23,475 bases of DNA from an uncultured Blautia sp. (GTDB lineage: Bacteria > Bacillota > Clostridia > Lachnospirales > Lachnospiraceae). Numbering within the stretch: position 1 is the first letter of the stretch; each line of letters starts with the position of its first letter. A program made the position numbers and the translations under genes. Under the pieces are notes generated by a model that searched no databases, was not told where the DNA came from, and worked only from the letters and a program-made list of their open reading frames with translations. The DNA lies in contig UQLX01000035.1 of NCBI GenBank assembly GCA_900541985.1, positions 1 through 23,475 of the forward strand, written 5' to 3'. Below are positions 1-7,023 of the stretch, one piece after another.

Positions 1-13
1 ACTTCAACATAAT
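1..13 (-). CDS. Start of a gene running off the left edge (partial)
   Basis: On the minus strand a strong Shine-Dalgarno (AAAGGAGG, about 18-25) lies six bases before an ATG at 11-13. The reading frame opens M-L-K and then leaves the window. Only four codons are visible, so no product can be named. The call rests on the ribosome binding site and start codon. It lies downstream of, and in the same orientation as, the EF-P remnant. Confidence 0.3.
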
Positions 14-73
14 GTGCCTCCTTTCATAGTGTGTAGTGGTTTACAACTATAGGATGGCATATTTTGTTGAAGT
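1..73. repeat. 18-bp imperfect inverted repeat (long hairpin)
   Basis: Bases 1-18 and 56-73 are inverted copies of each other with 16 of 18 positions matching, separated by 37 bases. On the minus-strand transcript the 3' arm contains the ATG of the partial gene at 1-13, and the Shine-Dalgarno lies at the loop edge, so the structure could mask the start codon. On the plus strand the second arm is followed by a T-run (73-78), so a terminator read from the left is another possibility. Confidence 0.5.
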
Positions 74-81
74 TTTTTATA

Positions 82-477
82 TTAACTAGCACAACAGGTT
101 AATTTATTAGTATTCCCTGACGATTGATTATCTACAGCAGGTTCTGTTTTTATCACTCTCAGCGTCACAATCTCAGGGGCTTTTACCATAATTGGCTTTC
201 CCTGAAACAACATGATTTCGGCATTATCATATTCACGGATAAAGGAAACTGCATTTTTGGCAATCTCAGATGTAACTATAATTTGATCATATGTCTCATT
301 ATTCATGAAATAGTATAAATCCCCAGCATTATACAGATACTGCACTTCCAATGTCTCAATATCAGGTTTAAAAAATGTATCTCTTGCTTCAAAACTTTCT
401 TTCTTAACTATACCTGTAATGAGATTCTTATATTTTGTGAGTACAACACGTGTATTTTTCCGAGGTACTATGAGCAT
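82..477 (-). pseudogene. Elongation factor P remnant (truncated at both ends)
   Basis: The 131-residue frame matches the end of domain I and all of domain II of EF-P, the factor that relieves ribosome stalling at polyproline. Recognisable pieces are LTKYKNLITG, VQYLYNAGDLYYFMNNETYD near residues 46-65, and the 'TEPAV' linker at the end of domain II. The loop carrying the modified lysine is present as P-R-K-N instead of the usual P-G-K-G. Domain III (about 35 residues) is missing, and an unrelated tail ending in TCCAS follows. Upstream of the ATG the frame stays open for seven more codons (GYIILEY, resembling the EF-P 'IYxVxEF' strand) back to a TGA at about 499-501. The N-terminal 20 or so residues are lost. 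EF-P is normally about 185 residues, so this is most likely a non-functional fragment, although the residual frame is intact. Confidence 0.7.
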
Positions 478-488
478 ATACTCAAGAA

Positions 489-752
489 TTATGTATCCTC
501 AAAAGAAATAAACTGTGATATTTCCGTCACACCAAATACCGTTGTCAGAAGTTCCACCCAGAAGATCTGGCTGTCGCCTTTTTCATATCCACGGTTTTTG
601 CAGATTTTCTCAATAGTCTCCATTGACACATACTGATTTTTTCCCATCCGGGCAAGAATATTTCCGCTTATCCCGGTGAGGTACTGCATCTCTATCCGTT
701 TCATATTTTTATTTATGAGCATCTTCCATAATCTGTTATAACTTACGCCCAT
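489..752 (-). CDS. Small XRE-family helix-turn-helix regulator
   Basis: The 87-residue protein begins V-S-Y-N-R-L-W-K-M-L-I-N-K and resembles short Cro/CI-type regulators common in Firmicutes. Helix-turn-helix segments fall at about residues 18-46, and the conserved 'ME-T-I-E-K-I-C' helix at about 43-51. The usual short ending 'CDIGDIMEV' is replaced after residue 58 by an unrelated stretch of about 29 residues (SQIFWVELL to FEDT). The frame may therefore have run into foreign or rearranged DNA, and DNA binding could survive while the tail is abnormal. The start is supported by GGAGG six bases upstream. The stop lies 11 bases before the EF-P fragment's ATG. Confidence 0.75.
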   Translation of the reverse strand: MGVSYNRLWKMLINKNMKRIEMQYLTGISGNILARMGKNQYVSMETIEKICKNRGYEKGDSQIFWVELLTTVFGVTEISQFISFEDT

Positions 753-787
753 AAATTACCTCCATTTTTTCGCTCAGATATATTTTG

Positions 788-796
788 ATTATATCA
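788..796 (-). promoter_or_regulatory. Extended -10 promoter of the XRE gene
   Basis: The minus strand reads TGATATAAT, an extended -10 (TGn plus a perfect TATAAT), 36 bases before the XRE start codon. No good -35 is seen 17 bases upstream, which is tolerable for an extended -10 promoter. Confidence 0.5.
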
Positions 797-835
797 CGAT
801 TTCGTTAGGTTGAATATCTGTTTTCGGTATTTCTG

Positions 836-1201
836 ATGAATCAGCTCCAGCACCGCTGTCCTTGTTCTGGGCAAATTCATGTTCTTTCAAACATTGTAAT
901 TATCATGGTTATTATCTGCGTGATTCTTACAATCATGTTGAAAAGAACAAAGTTCGGACGCTATGTATACGCTCTGGGCGGAACTTCCATGGCCGGTGGG
1001 ATTGGAAATGTGGTGGGAACCATTATTGGTGGTGTTCTGAGCAGTGTAATCAGTACATGTATTACATTACTTCGTGTATCTTCTTATTGGGAGACAATCG
1101 TTACAGGTGCTGTAGTTCTGATTGCAGTATTAATTGATGCAGTCAAGGACAATCCGGTAATTAAAGCAAAGATAAAAAGAATTTTTTCAAGGAAGGCATG
1201 A
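836..1201 (+). pseudogene. Ribose-type ABC transporter permease remnant (RbsC-like, internal deletion)
   Basis: The 121-residue frame joins two non-adjacent parts of an RbsC-type sugar permease. 'RTKFGRYVYALGG' belongs to the middle of the protein. It is followed directly by 'TSMAGGIGNVVGTIIGG', 'LLRVSSYWETIVTGAVVLIAVLID', which belong to the C-terminal third. About 60 residues that normally separate YALGG from the GGTSxAGG motif are absent, and the first half of the permease (usual length about 310-330) is missing as well. The junction falls where both flanks encode Gly-Gly, which suggests recombination between short identical sequences. No ATPase or binding-protein gene is nearby and no ribosome binding site precedes the ATG, so a working transporter is very unlikely. 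Confidence 0.75.
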
Positions 1202-1228
1202 AGCCAATAAAAATATACAGGGAATTCA

Positions 1229-1273
1229 TACAGGGGATATTTATTCTGAAGGATAGATATTCCCTGTATTTTT
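1229..1273 (+). terminator. Rho-independent terminator after the permease remnant
   Basis: A 12-bp stem with one G-U pair (TACAGGGGATAT at 1229-1240 against ATATTCCCTGTA at 1257-1268) is followed by five Ts. A competing left arm lies at 1215-1225. It is probably a leftover of the original sugar-transport operon. Confidence 0.6.
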
Positions 1274-1319
1274 GTTTACTGCCTGTTTTTTGTATTTATT
1301 TTTGTCCTGCAAAACACTG

Positions 1320-1348
1320 TTGTGTGTTTGAGCAATATGAAGTAGAAT
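1320..1348 (+). promoter_or_regulatory. Candidate promoter of the 1415-4561 operon
   Basis: TTGTGT (1320-1325) and TAGAAT (1343-1348) are separated by 17 bases and lie about 65 bases before the first gene. The -10 is good and the -35 is weak. The leader after it contains a short tandem repeat (AGATAAACAGAA twice, about 1368-1391). Confidence 0.4.
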
Positions 1349-1414
1349 AGAGGAAATGAAAAGGAGAAAGATAAACAGAAAGATAAACAGAAAGACAGAT
1401 ACAGGAGAGAAAAC

Positions 1415-3187
1415 ATGGAATTTTATCAGCTTAAAATTATAAGAAAGGGAACAAAACCGCCGGTTTGGAGAAGATGTCTTGTTCCTTCCAATATTACTTT
1501 TGCTCAGATGGCAGCAGTCCTGGAAGAAATCCTTGAGTATTCATTTACTGACAGATATGAATTTGAATTTTATCAGGAAAAGGTTCATGTAAGAGAATAC
1601 AGAAAAGATGAACCTCAGGTGACTTCCTATCAGTATGACTTTTCAAATGCTTCCGATACATTTGTAAATGATCTGCTGGATAAGATGACATGGTTTACCT
1701 TCCGGGTGAAGACGGATGAGCAGAAACTGCCGGAATACAGGGCAGAGGTGGAAAAAAAGCTTCCCGCAGTCAGTGAGGATGGAAGGGTTCTTTGTCCTGT
1801 AATTATGAAAGAAAAAACAGGTGCAGAGGAAGAGTTCTGGTCGGATACAGAGCAGAAAAATAAACGTCTGGCGGAGCTGTTCACACTGGAGGCAGGAGAA
1901 CCGGATTACAGAACCAGCAAAGAGATTCATGAGGACATCTGTCAGGGAAAAGCTTCTCTGATTTTCAGCGAAAATGCGGAAAGCAAAACAGAAAATAACA
2001 AAAAATGTGTAAATTCACTTTTGAAGGATATGACAGAAACCATAACAAAAGCGCTTTTTAAAGAAATGAAGAATATGTCTGGAAGCAGAAAGCCAAGGAT
2101 TGCAGAGTATCTGCAGGCATACGATGAAGAGGATCTGGTTTTTCTTGCCGGAGAAATAGGAATTTCCGGTGCAGAAGAACTGAAGAAGCCAGAGCTTGCG
2201 GCCAGGTTTGCAGAGGAAGTTTTAAAGCCTGAAGTTATGGAAAAAGAGCTTTTAAGGCTGAATGAATGGGAGTTTCAGGCTTTTGAAAAGGCAATAAAAA
2301 AAGGCCTTTTCCATGTGGAGGAGAATGAATGGGAAAATCTGGAATGGGCCAGTGACATCGGATATCTTGCAGCTTACGATGACGGATATGCAGAGGTTCC
2401 GGCAGAAGTTTCTGCTGTTTTTGAAAAAATCTGTACACCGGAATTTTGTATGCTTCAGAAAAAAAGAAGCTGGCTGTCTGCATGTATGGTTATGGTGGAA
2501 TATCTTTACGGCACAGCGCCTGCAAGGGCTGTATACAGAATGTACCGAAGGAGAAAAGAGTGCAGAGTAAGCTTTGGAGAATTCATGGAATTGTTCCAGT
2601 CTGTTCCGGAAAGGGAAAATATCTGTGTACTGGATGGGGACAGGATAAGTCTGCGGGGGTTACTGGAAGAAAAAGAAATTTATCATATGCTTCTGGAGCA
2701 CCAGGAAAACAGAGAGTTTTATATTCCTTTTGAGGAAGAGATCGTTGACTGCACATACCATGGATATCCTTCTCAGGCGCCGGTTTACAGAAGGATTCAG
2801 CATCTTCTGACAGAGGAACTTGGAATGGATATAGAGCTGGCGGAAGCCTATCTCTGTGAAATTTACAGAGTCTATTATACAGGTGGACTTATGTCTGAGG
2901 CTATGGATCAGCTGAACAAAAACGGCGTTATTTTTGAGACACAGAAGCAGGCCAGAGAAATGGCAGAGCTTTTGATGGAGGCATATAATACAACCAGAAA
3001 AGTGGAACTGTGCGGACATACCCCCGATGAGGAAGGTATGGGAAACAGAAGAAACGAGACGGTATTTCCGGGGATGTTCCAGAATAATATGCCGGTGAGC
3101 AGCAATAAAAAAGTTTATCCCAATGATCCATGCCCCTGCGGAAGCGGGAAAAAATATAAAAAATGCTGTGGGAGAAACGGAAAGTGA
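1415..3187 (+). CDS. pRiA4b ORF-3-like protein with C-terminal SEC-C zinc motif
   Basis: The 590-residue protein begins with a pRiA4b ORF-3-type domain (about residues 1-110; YQLKIIRKGTKPPVWRR is typical). It ends with a SEC-C metal-binding motif, C-P-C-G-S-G-K-K-Y-K-K-C-C at residues 573-585, the zinc knuckle first known from the SecA C-terminus. The middle 400 residues are acidic, helical and not recognised. No signal peptide or membrane segment is seen, so it is probably cytoplasmic. Its function is unknown; SEC-C proteins often bind ribosomes or other proteins, but nothing here shows that directly. The start has AGGAGA six bases upstream. It heads an operon: its TGA overlaps the ATG of the acylphosphatase gene. 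Confidence 0.85.
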   Translation: MEFYQLKIIRKGTKPPVWRRCLVPSNITFAQMAAVLEEILEYSFTDRYEFEFYQEKVHVREYRKDEPQVTSYQYDFSNASDTFVNDLLDKMTWFTFRVKTDEQKLPEYRAEVEKKLPAVSEDGRVLCPVIMKEKTGAEEEFWSDTEQKNKRLAELFTLEAGEPDYRTSKEIHEDICQGKASLIFSENAESKTENNKKCVNSLLKDMTETITKALFKEMKNMSGSRKPRIAEYLQAYDEEDLVFLAGEIGISGAEELKKPELAARFAEEVLKPEVMEKELLRLNEWEFQAFEKAIKKGLFHVEENEWENLEWASDIGYLAAYDDGYAEVPAEVSAVFEKICTPEFCMLQKKRSWLSACMVMVEYLYGTAPARAVYRMYRRRKECRVSFGEFMELFQSVPERENICVLDGDRISLRGLLEEKEIYHMLLEHQENREFYIPFEEEIVDCTYHGYPSQAPVYRRIQHLLTEELGMDIELAEAYLCEIYRVYYTGGLMSEAMDQLNKNGVIFETQKQAREMAELLMEAYNTTRKVELCGHTPDEEGMGNRRNETVFPGMFQNNMPVSSNKKVYPNDPCPCGSGKKYKKCCGRNGK

Positions 3188-3465
3188 TGAAGCAAAAAAT
3201 ACGCAGGAGATTCTGCTTTAAGGGACATGTTCAGGGTGTAGGATTTCGATATAAGATGTATTATCTGGCACAGAAATATAATGCAACCGGATGGGTACAA
3301 AACGAATTTGACGGTTCTGTTACCTCGGAGGTTCAGGGAGATGAGGTCTCCGTGGATATGATCCTTCAGGCACTTTTTAACGACCGGTATATCCGAATTG
3401 ACGATATGGAGACAAAGGCTCTTCCGCTGGAAGAAAATGAACGGGGATTTGCTATGAGAAACTGA
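3187..3465 (+). CDS. acyP: Acylphosphatase
   Basis: This small cytoplasmic enzyme hydrolyses acyl-phosphates such as carbamoyl or acetyl phosphate. The signature G-H-V-Q-G-V-G-F-R-Y lies at residues 13-22, with the catalytic arginine at R21 and the catalytic asparagine at N39 in G-W-V-Q-N. 'DGSV' follows, and the family's C-terminal G-F-x-M-R is present. The ATG at 3187 gives 92 residues, the usual family length, and overlaps the TGA of the preceding gene, so translational coupling is likely. An in-frame ATG at 3163 and a GTG at 3184 are possible alternatives. The next gene begins 16 bases downstream. Confidence 0.9.
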   Translation: MKQKIRRRFCFKGHVQGVGFRYKMYYLAQKYNATGWVQNEFDGSVTSEVQGDEVSVDMILQALFNDRYIRIDDMETKALPLEENERGFAMRN

Positions 3466-3481
3466 AAAAGGAGGGACTGCT

Positions 3482-4261
3482 GTGATCTTTTATTTTTCCG
3501 GAACAGGAAACAGTGCATATGCTGCCAGTCAGATAAGCAGAAAAACAGGAGATCAGATCTGCTCAATAAATGAAAGGATAAAATCCCATAGATTTTATTC
3601 AGGAAAGGAACTGGAGACAGCGGTTTTTGTGGTACCTACTTATGCCTGGAGAATACCAAGACTGGTGGAACAGTGGATTCGGAAATCGGATTTTCCGTCC
3701 GGAGTGAAGGCATATTTTGTAATGACCTGTGGTGACGGAATCGGAAATGCACCGAAATATGTAAGGAAGCTGTGCAGGGAAAAGGACTTTGTTTATATGG
3801 GATGCGCCCAGATCATCATGCCGGAAAACTATCTTGTCATGTTCCCGGTTCCGTCTGAGGAAGAAGCCTGCAGGATTATCCAGAATTCCCGGGAAAAACT
3901 TCAGGCTACGGCGCAAAGGATTGCGGAAGGGAAAGAACTGAAGCCGGAAAAAGAAAATATGGCAGGCGCTGTGTGCAGCGGCCCGATCAATGAGATCTTT
4001 TATCCACTTTTTGTGCATGCAGGGAAATTTTATGTGGATAACACCTGTATCAGCTGCGGAAAATGTGCAAAAGTCTGTCTGCTGGATAATATCAGCATGG
4101 TAAAGGGCAAACCGGAATGGGGAAAGAGATGCACTCACTGTATGGCATGCATCACCCGGTGTCCGGCAAAAGCCATAGAATACGGAAAAAAATCTCTTGG
4201 AAAGCCAAGATACCGCTGTCCTTATGAGAACCAGAATACCGAATACAGCAAGAACTTATAA
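3482..4261 (+). CDS. EFR1-type flavodoxin/2[4Fe-4S] ferredoxin protein
   Basis: The 259-residue protein fuses an N-terminal flavodoxin-like domain to a bacterial two-cluster ferredoxin. The FMN phosphate-binding loop is S-G-T-G-N-S at residues 6-11. Two classical CxxCxxCxxxC clusters lie at C189-C192-C195-C199 and C217-C220-C223-C227, each expected to ligate a [4Fe-4S] centre. This matches the EFR1 family found widely in anaerobic Firmicutes, presumably a soluble electron carrier; the partner is unknown. The start is a GTG with GGAGGG six bases upstream. It sits in the same operon as the acylphosphatase, 16 bases after it. Confidence 0.85.
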   Translation: MIFYFSGTGNSAYAASQISRKTGDQICSINERIKSHRFYSGKELETAVFVVPTYAWRIPRLVEQWIRKSDFPSGVKAYFVMTCGDGIGNAPKYVRKLCREKDFVYMGCAQIIMPENYLVMFPVPSEEEACRIIQNSREKLQATAQRIAEGKELKPEKENMAGAVCSGPINEIFYPLFVHAGKFYVDNTCISCGKCAKVCLLDNISMVKGKPEWGKRCTHCMACITRCPAKAIEYGKKSLGKPRYRCPYENQNTEYSKNL

Positions 4262-4303
4262 TGCGCTGCATCAGGAAATTTTATAACAGGAGAGATGATT
4301 AAT

Positions 4304-4561
4304 ATGGAAGAATTATATCAGGCAATTGAAGATAAAATCAAAAGTTCCGGCTATCCGAGACCGATTTCCGGAGCGGCGGTTTATGAGGATATCTGTGATC
4401 AGATTGATGGGAAAGAAAATGGATCCTATGTACTTTTATCCAAGTTTGAGGATGATGTGATCTTTGAATATCACATTACGGTCATGGATGAAGAGTTTAA
4501 TCTGGGAGTGCTGACCATGCGGCTTCCGGAGGGCGTTTTTGAAGTGAATTTTGATGAATAA
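4304..4561 (+). CDS. Small conserved-looking acidic protein of unknown function
   Basis: The 85-residue acidic protein begins MEELYQAIEDKIKSSGYPR and ends VFEVNFDE. It has no signal peptide, membrane span or metal motif, and I do not recognise the family. The ATG at 4304 is preferred over the in-frame ATG at 4295 because AGGAGAG ends directly against the upstream ATG but lies about nine bases from 4304. It is the last gene of the operon, 42 bases after the EFR1 gene and directly before a strong terminator. Confidence 0.7.
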   Translation: MEELYQAIEDKIKSSGYPRPISGAAVYEDICDQIDGKENGSYVLLSKFEDDVIFEYHITVMDEEFNLGVLTMRLPEGVFEVNFDE

Positions 4562-4607
4562 AAAGCAGAACCACAGTGCCGGATAAGACATTGTGGTTCT
4601 GTTTTTT
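4560..4607. terminator. Bidirectional terminator between convergent genes
   Basis: A perfect 10-bp stem (CAGAACCACA at 4566-4575, TGTGGTTCTG at 4592-4601) is flanked by an A-run on the left and a T-run on the right. It can therefore stop both the 1415-4561 operon and the transporter gene coming from the other side. Confidence 0.8.
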
Positions 4608-4617
4608 ATGTAATGAA

Positions 4618-5859
4618 TCATGCCAACGGGATTTTGTCCGCCTTGCGGAAGAAGAAAATACCGATAAGGAACATAATGGAAAGCGCCCCTACACCCAGAT
4701 TTACGCTGCCGGTAATCTGACTGATCATGGATACGACCATTGTTCCCGCAAAGGAAGCTCCCTTGCCACAGATATCATAAATTCCAAAATATTCGCCGGA
4801 TTTATTTGCCGGGATGATTTTTACAAAATAAGATCGTGAAAGGGACTGCACTGCGCCCTGGAAGATGCCTACAGCAATGGCCAGCAGCCAGAACTGATAC
4901 TGCTCTTTCAGAATGATACCGTACATGGCGATCAGGAAATAAGCGCCGATACAGACCGTAATCAGTCGTGAGGAGTTGACCTTTCGGGATAATTTACCGA
5001 AGATCAGAGCTGCCGGGAAGGCAACAATCTGTGTTACCAGAAGCGCCAGCAGAAGACCGGTAGAATCCAGTCCCAAAGCAGTTCCATAGGCAGTTGCCAT
5101 GTCTATGATGGTATAGACACCATCAATATAAAAGAAGAATGCGATCAGGAAAAACAGGATCTTTTTATTTTTCTTCAGCTCAGAGAAAATCCCACCCAGA
5201 CGTTTAAAGCTTGCGGCAAGATTGTTTGCGGAGCCTGTTGCCTGGTAGTGCGTCTGCTCATAATGTCTGAGCAGCGGAAGACTCATCATGATCCACCAGA
5301 TCGCTACCAGAAGAAAAGCCAGTCCCATGGCTGCTCTCATGGTAAGTCCGATCTTGTCATAAAAAAGAACAAGGACAAGACTCAGGATAAAGGGGATACA
5401 GCTTCCGATATACCCCCAGGCATAGCCCTGGGCGGAAACCTCATCTGCACGGTCATCAGAGGTTACATCCGGAAGCATGGAGTCATACACCACGAGGCTC
5501 AGGGAGTAGGCGGATTTTGCAATGACAAAAAGCAGCAGGAACCAGAGCCACGACTGGCTGAATCCAAGAAAGACACAGCCGATGGCGCCGATCAGAAGCG
5601 CGGCAAGGAAAATCTTTTTTCTCCGGCCTTTTGTGTCAGAGGCAGTCCCTACGATGGGACCCAGAACAGCTACAATGATGGTGGCGATGGAGACTGCATA
5701 GCCCCAGTAGGCAAGGTAATTTACTTCCGAAATCCCCGCCTGGTCTGCAAGATAGTTGAAATAGATGGGCATGATGGTGGAGACAAGAAGCGTAAAGGCG
5801 GAATTTCCAACATCATACAGGATCCATTTCTTTTCCATACTGTTTAGTTTAAATTTCAT
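4618..5859 (-). CDS. UMF1-family (Atg22-like) MFS transporter
   Basis: The 413-residue hydrophobic protein has about 12 predicted membrane helices. Its N-terminus, K-K-W-I-L-Y-D-V-G-N-S-A-F, and the loop 'SDTKGRRKK' (about residues 73-81, the MFS A-like motif between helices 2 and 3) are typical of the UMF1 family related to the yeast vacuolar effluxer Atg22. An amino acid or other small-molecule efflux role is known for relatives, but the substrate cannot be read from the sequence. The length is normal and the ends are intact. GGAGG lies seven bases before the ATG. It is monocistronic, with a shared terminator behind it and a divergent tcdA promoter in front. Confidence 0.85.
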   Translation of the reverse strand: MKFKLNSMEKKWILYDVGNSAFTLLVSTIMPIYFNYLADQAGISEVNYLAYWGYAVSIATIIVAVLGPIVGTASDTKGRRKKIFLAALLIGAIGCVFLGFSQSWLWFLLLFVIAKSAYSLSLVVYDSMLPDVTSDDRADEVSAQGYAWGYIGSCIPFILSLVLVLFYDKIGLTMRAAMGLAFLLVAIWWIMMSLPLLRHYEQTHYQATGSANNLAASFKRLGGIFSELKKNKKILFFLIAFFFYIDGVYTIIDMATAYGTALGLDSTGLLLALLVTQIVAFPAALIFGKLSRKVNSSRLITVCIGAYFLIAMYGIILKEQYQFWLLAIAVGIFQGAVQSLSRSYFVKIIPANKSGEYFGIYDICGKGASFAGTMVVSMISQITGSVNLGVGALSIMFLIGIFFFRKADKIPLA

Positions 5860-5940
5860 AAGTATCCTCCTTCAGCAGCTGTATCTTCTGTTATAAGTGA
5901 AAACTGCTGTTTCTGTATCCTATTTTATCAGATTTTGGTA

Positions 5941-5949
5941 AGTATAGCA
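5941..5949 (-). promoter_or_regulatory. Candidate extended -10 for the UMF1 transporter
   Basis: The minus strand reads TGCTATACT, an extended -10 (TGn plus TATACT), about 80 bases before the start codon. No clear -35 is present. The rest of the 290-base divergent gap is AT-rich, and apart from the tcdA promoter I see no other structure in it. Confidence 0.35.
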
Positions 5950-6045
5950 CGTATAATTGTGATTCTTATCAGAAAAAAGTCAAAATCAGGTAAAATCTTG
6001 TTGAATTTATCAAAGGTAAATCTTTCATATGCCTGTATCAGATTC

Positions 6046-6074
6046 TTGTGGACAAAAATAGGATATGCTATAAT
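6046..6074 (+). promoter_or_regulatory. Promoter of tcdA
   Basis: TTGTGG (6046-6051) and a perfect TATAAT (6069-6074) are separated by exactly 17 bases and lie about 75 bases before the tcdA start codon. Confidence 0.6.
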
Positions 6075-6150
6075 ACGAATCTGGATATCAGAAGGATAAA
6101 AAATATTTAGAAAGTAACGAAAATCACAGAAAAGTAATGGGGTAAGTAAG

Positions 6151-6885
6151 ATGGAAAATCAGTTTTCGAGAACAGAACTTCTTCTTGGAACAAAAGCCAT
6201 GGAGAAGCTTGCCGGAGCACGAGTGGCAGTTTTTGGCATTGGCGGTGTAGGTGGATATACAGTGGAGGCTCTGGTGCGGAGTGGTATCGGAGAGATTGAT
6301 CTGATCGATAGTGATACGGTAAGCCTTACTAATCTGAACCGTCAGATCATAGCGACAAAAAGTTCCATAGGAAAATATAAGGTCGATGTAATGCGGGAAA
6401 GGATCATGGATATTAATCCGGATGTAAAAGTCCATGTACACAAATGTTTTTATCTTCCGGAAACGAAAGATCAGTTTGATTTTTCTCAGTATGATTATGT
6501 GGTGGATGCGGTGGATACAGTGACGGCGAAACTGCAGATCGTTGAGGAGGCGGAAGCGGCAGGAGTTCCTGTCATCAGCAGTATGGGAGCCGGAAACAAG
6601 CTGGATCCGACGGCTTTTCAGGTGGCAGATATTTATAAAACTTCGGTGTGTCCGCTGGCTAAAGTCATGCGTCGTGAGCTGAAAAAAAGAGGGATAAAAA
6701 AGCTGAAGGTGGTTTATTCCCAGGAACTTCCGGTGATGCCTGATCCGGAACTTCTGCGCTCCTACAGCGAGGAAACCTCCTCTACAGCACCGCAAAAAAG
6801 GTCTGTTCCGGGTTCTGTGGCCTTCGTGCCATCGGTTGCAGGGCTGATTCTTGCCGGAGAGGTAATCAGGGATCTTGCAAAATAG
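6151..6885 (+). CDS. tcdA: tRNA threonylcarbamoyladenosine dehydratase (TcdA/CsdL)
   Basis: This ThiF/E1-like enzyme uses ATP to cyclise t6A to ct6A at position 37 of ANN-decoding tRNAs. The nucleotide-binding loop G-I-G-G-V-G-G lies at residues 29-35, the acidic strand 'DLIDSDTV' at about 50-57 and the diagnostic 'NLNRQ' at 61-65. 'DAVDTVTAK' and the long C-terminal region with 'KVVYSQE' match TcdA rather than MoeB or ThiF. The length of 244 residues is close to the E. coli protein (268). The ribosome binding site is weak (GGGG eight bases upstream). The gene appears to be transcribed from its own promoter, and the pyk promoter follows. Confidence 0.88.
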   Translation: MENQFSRTELLLGTKAMEKLAGARVAVFGIGGVGGYTVEALVRSGIGEIDLIDSDTVSLTNLNRQIIATKSSIGKYKVDVMRERIMDINPDVKVHVHKCFYLPETKDQFDFSQYDYVVDAVDTVTAKLQIVEEAEAAGVPVISSMGAGNKLDPTAFQVADIYKTSVCPLAKVMRRELKKRGIKKLKVVYSQELPVMPDPELLRSYSEETSSTAPQKRSVPGSVAFVPSVAGLILAGEVIRDLAK

Positions 6886-6954
6886 GAGAAAGATTTTTTG
6901 CAAAATACATTAAATTTTTTTGGAAAATCTTCAAAATTTTTTACAGAAATCTGC

Positions 6955-6982
6955 TTGTACAATACCCTATATTTGTTATAAA
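6955..6982 (+). promoter_or_regulatory. Candidate promoter of pyk
   Basis: TTGTAC (6955-6960) and TATAAA (6977-6982) are separated by 16 bases, 41 bases before the pyruvate kinase ATG. The AT-rich stretch before it (6890-6945) contains several T-runs but no convincing terminator hairpin. Confidence 0.5.
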
Positions 6983-7023
6983 ATAAATATATATTTCGTA
7001 AAATTTGAGGAGGAGAGTTGTAT

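Noticed and set aside
6885..6955. Terminator between tcdA and pyk
   Set aside because: Several T-runs occur but only a weak AT-rich pairing (AGATTTT with AAAATCT), which is not convincing.
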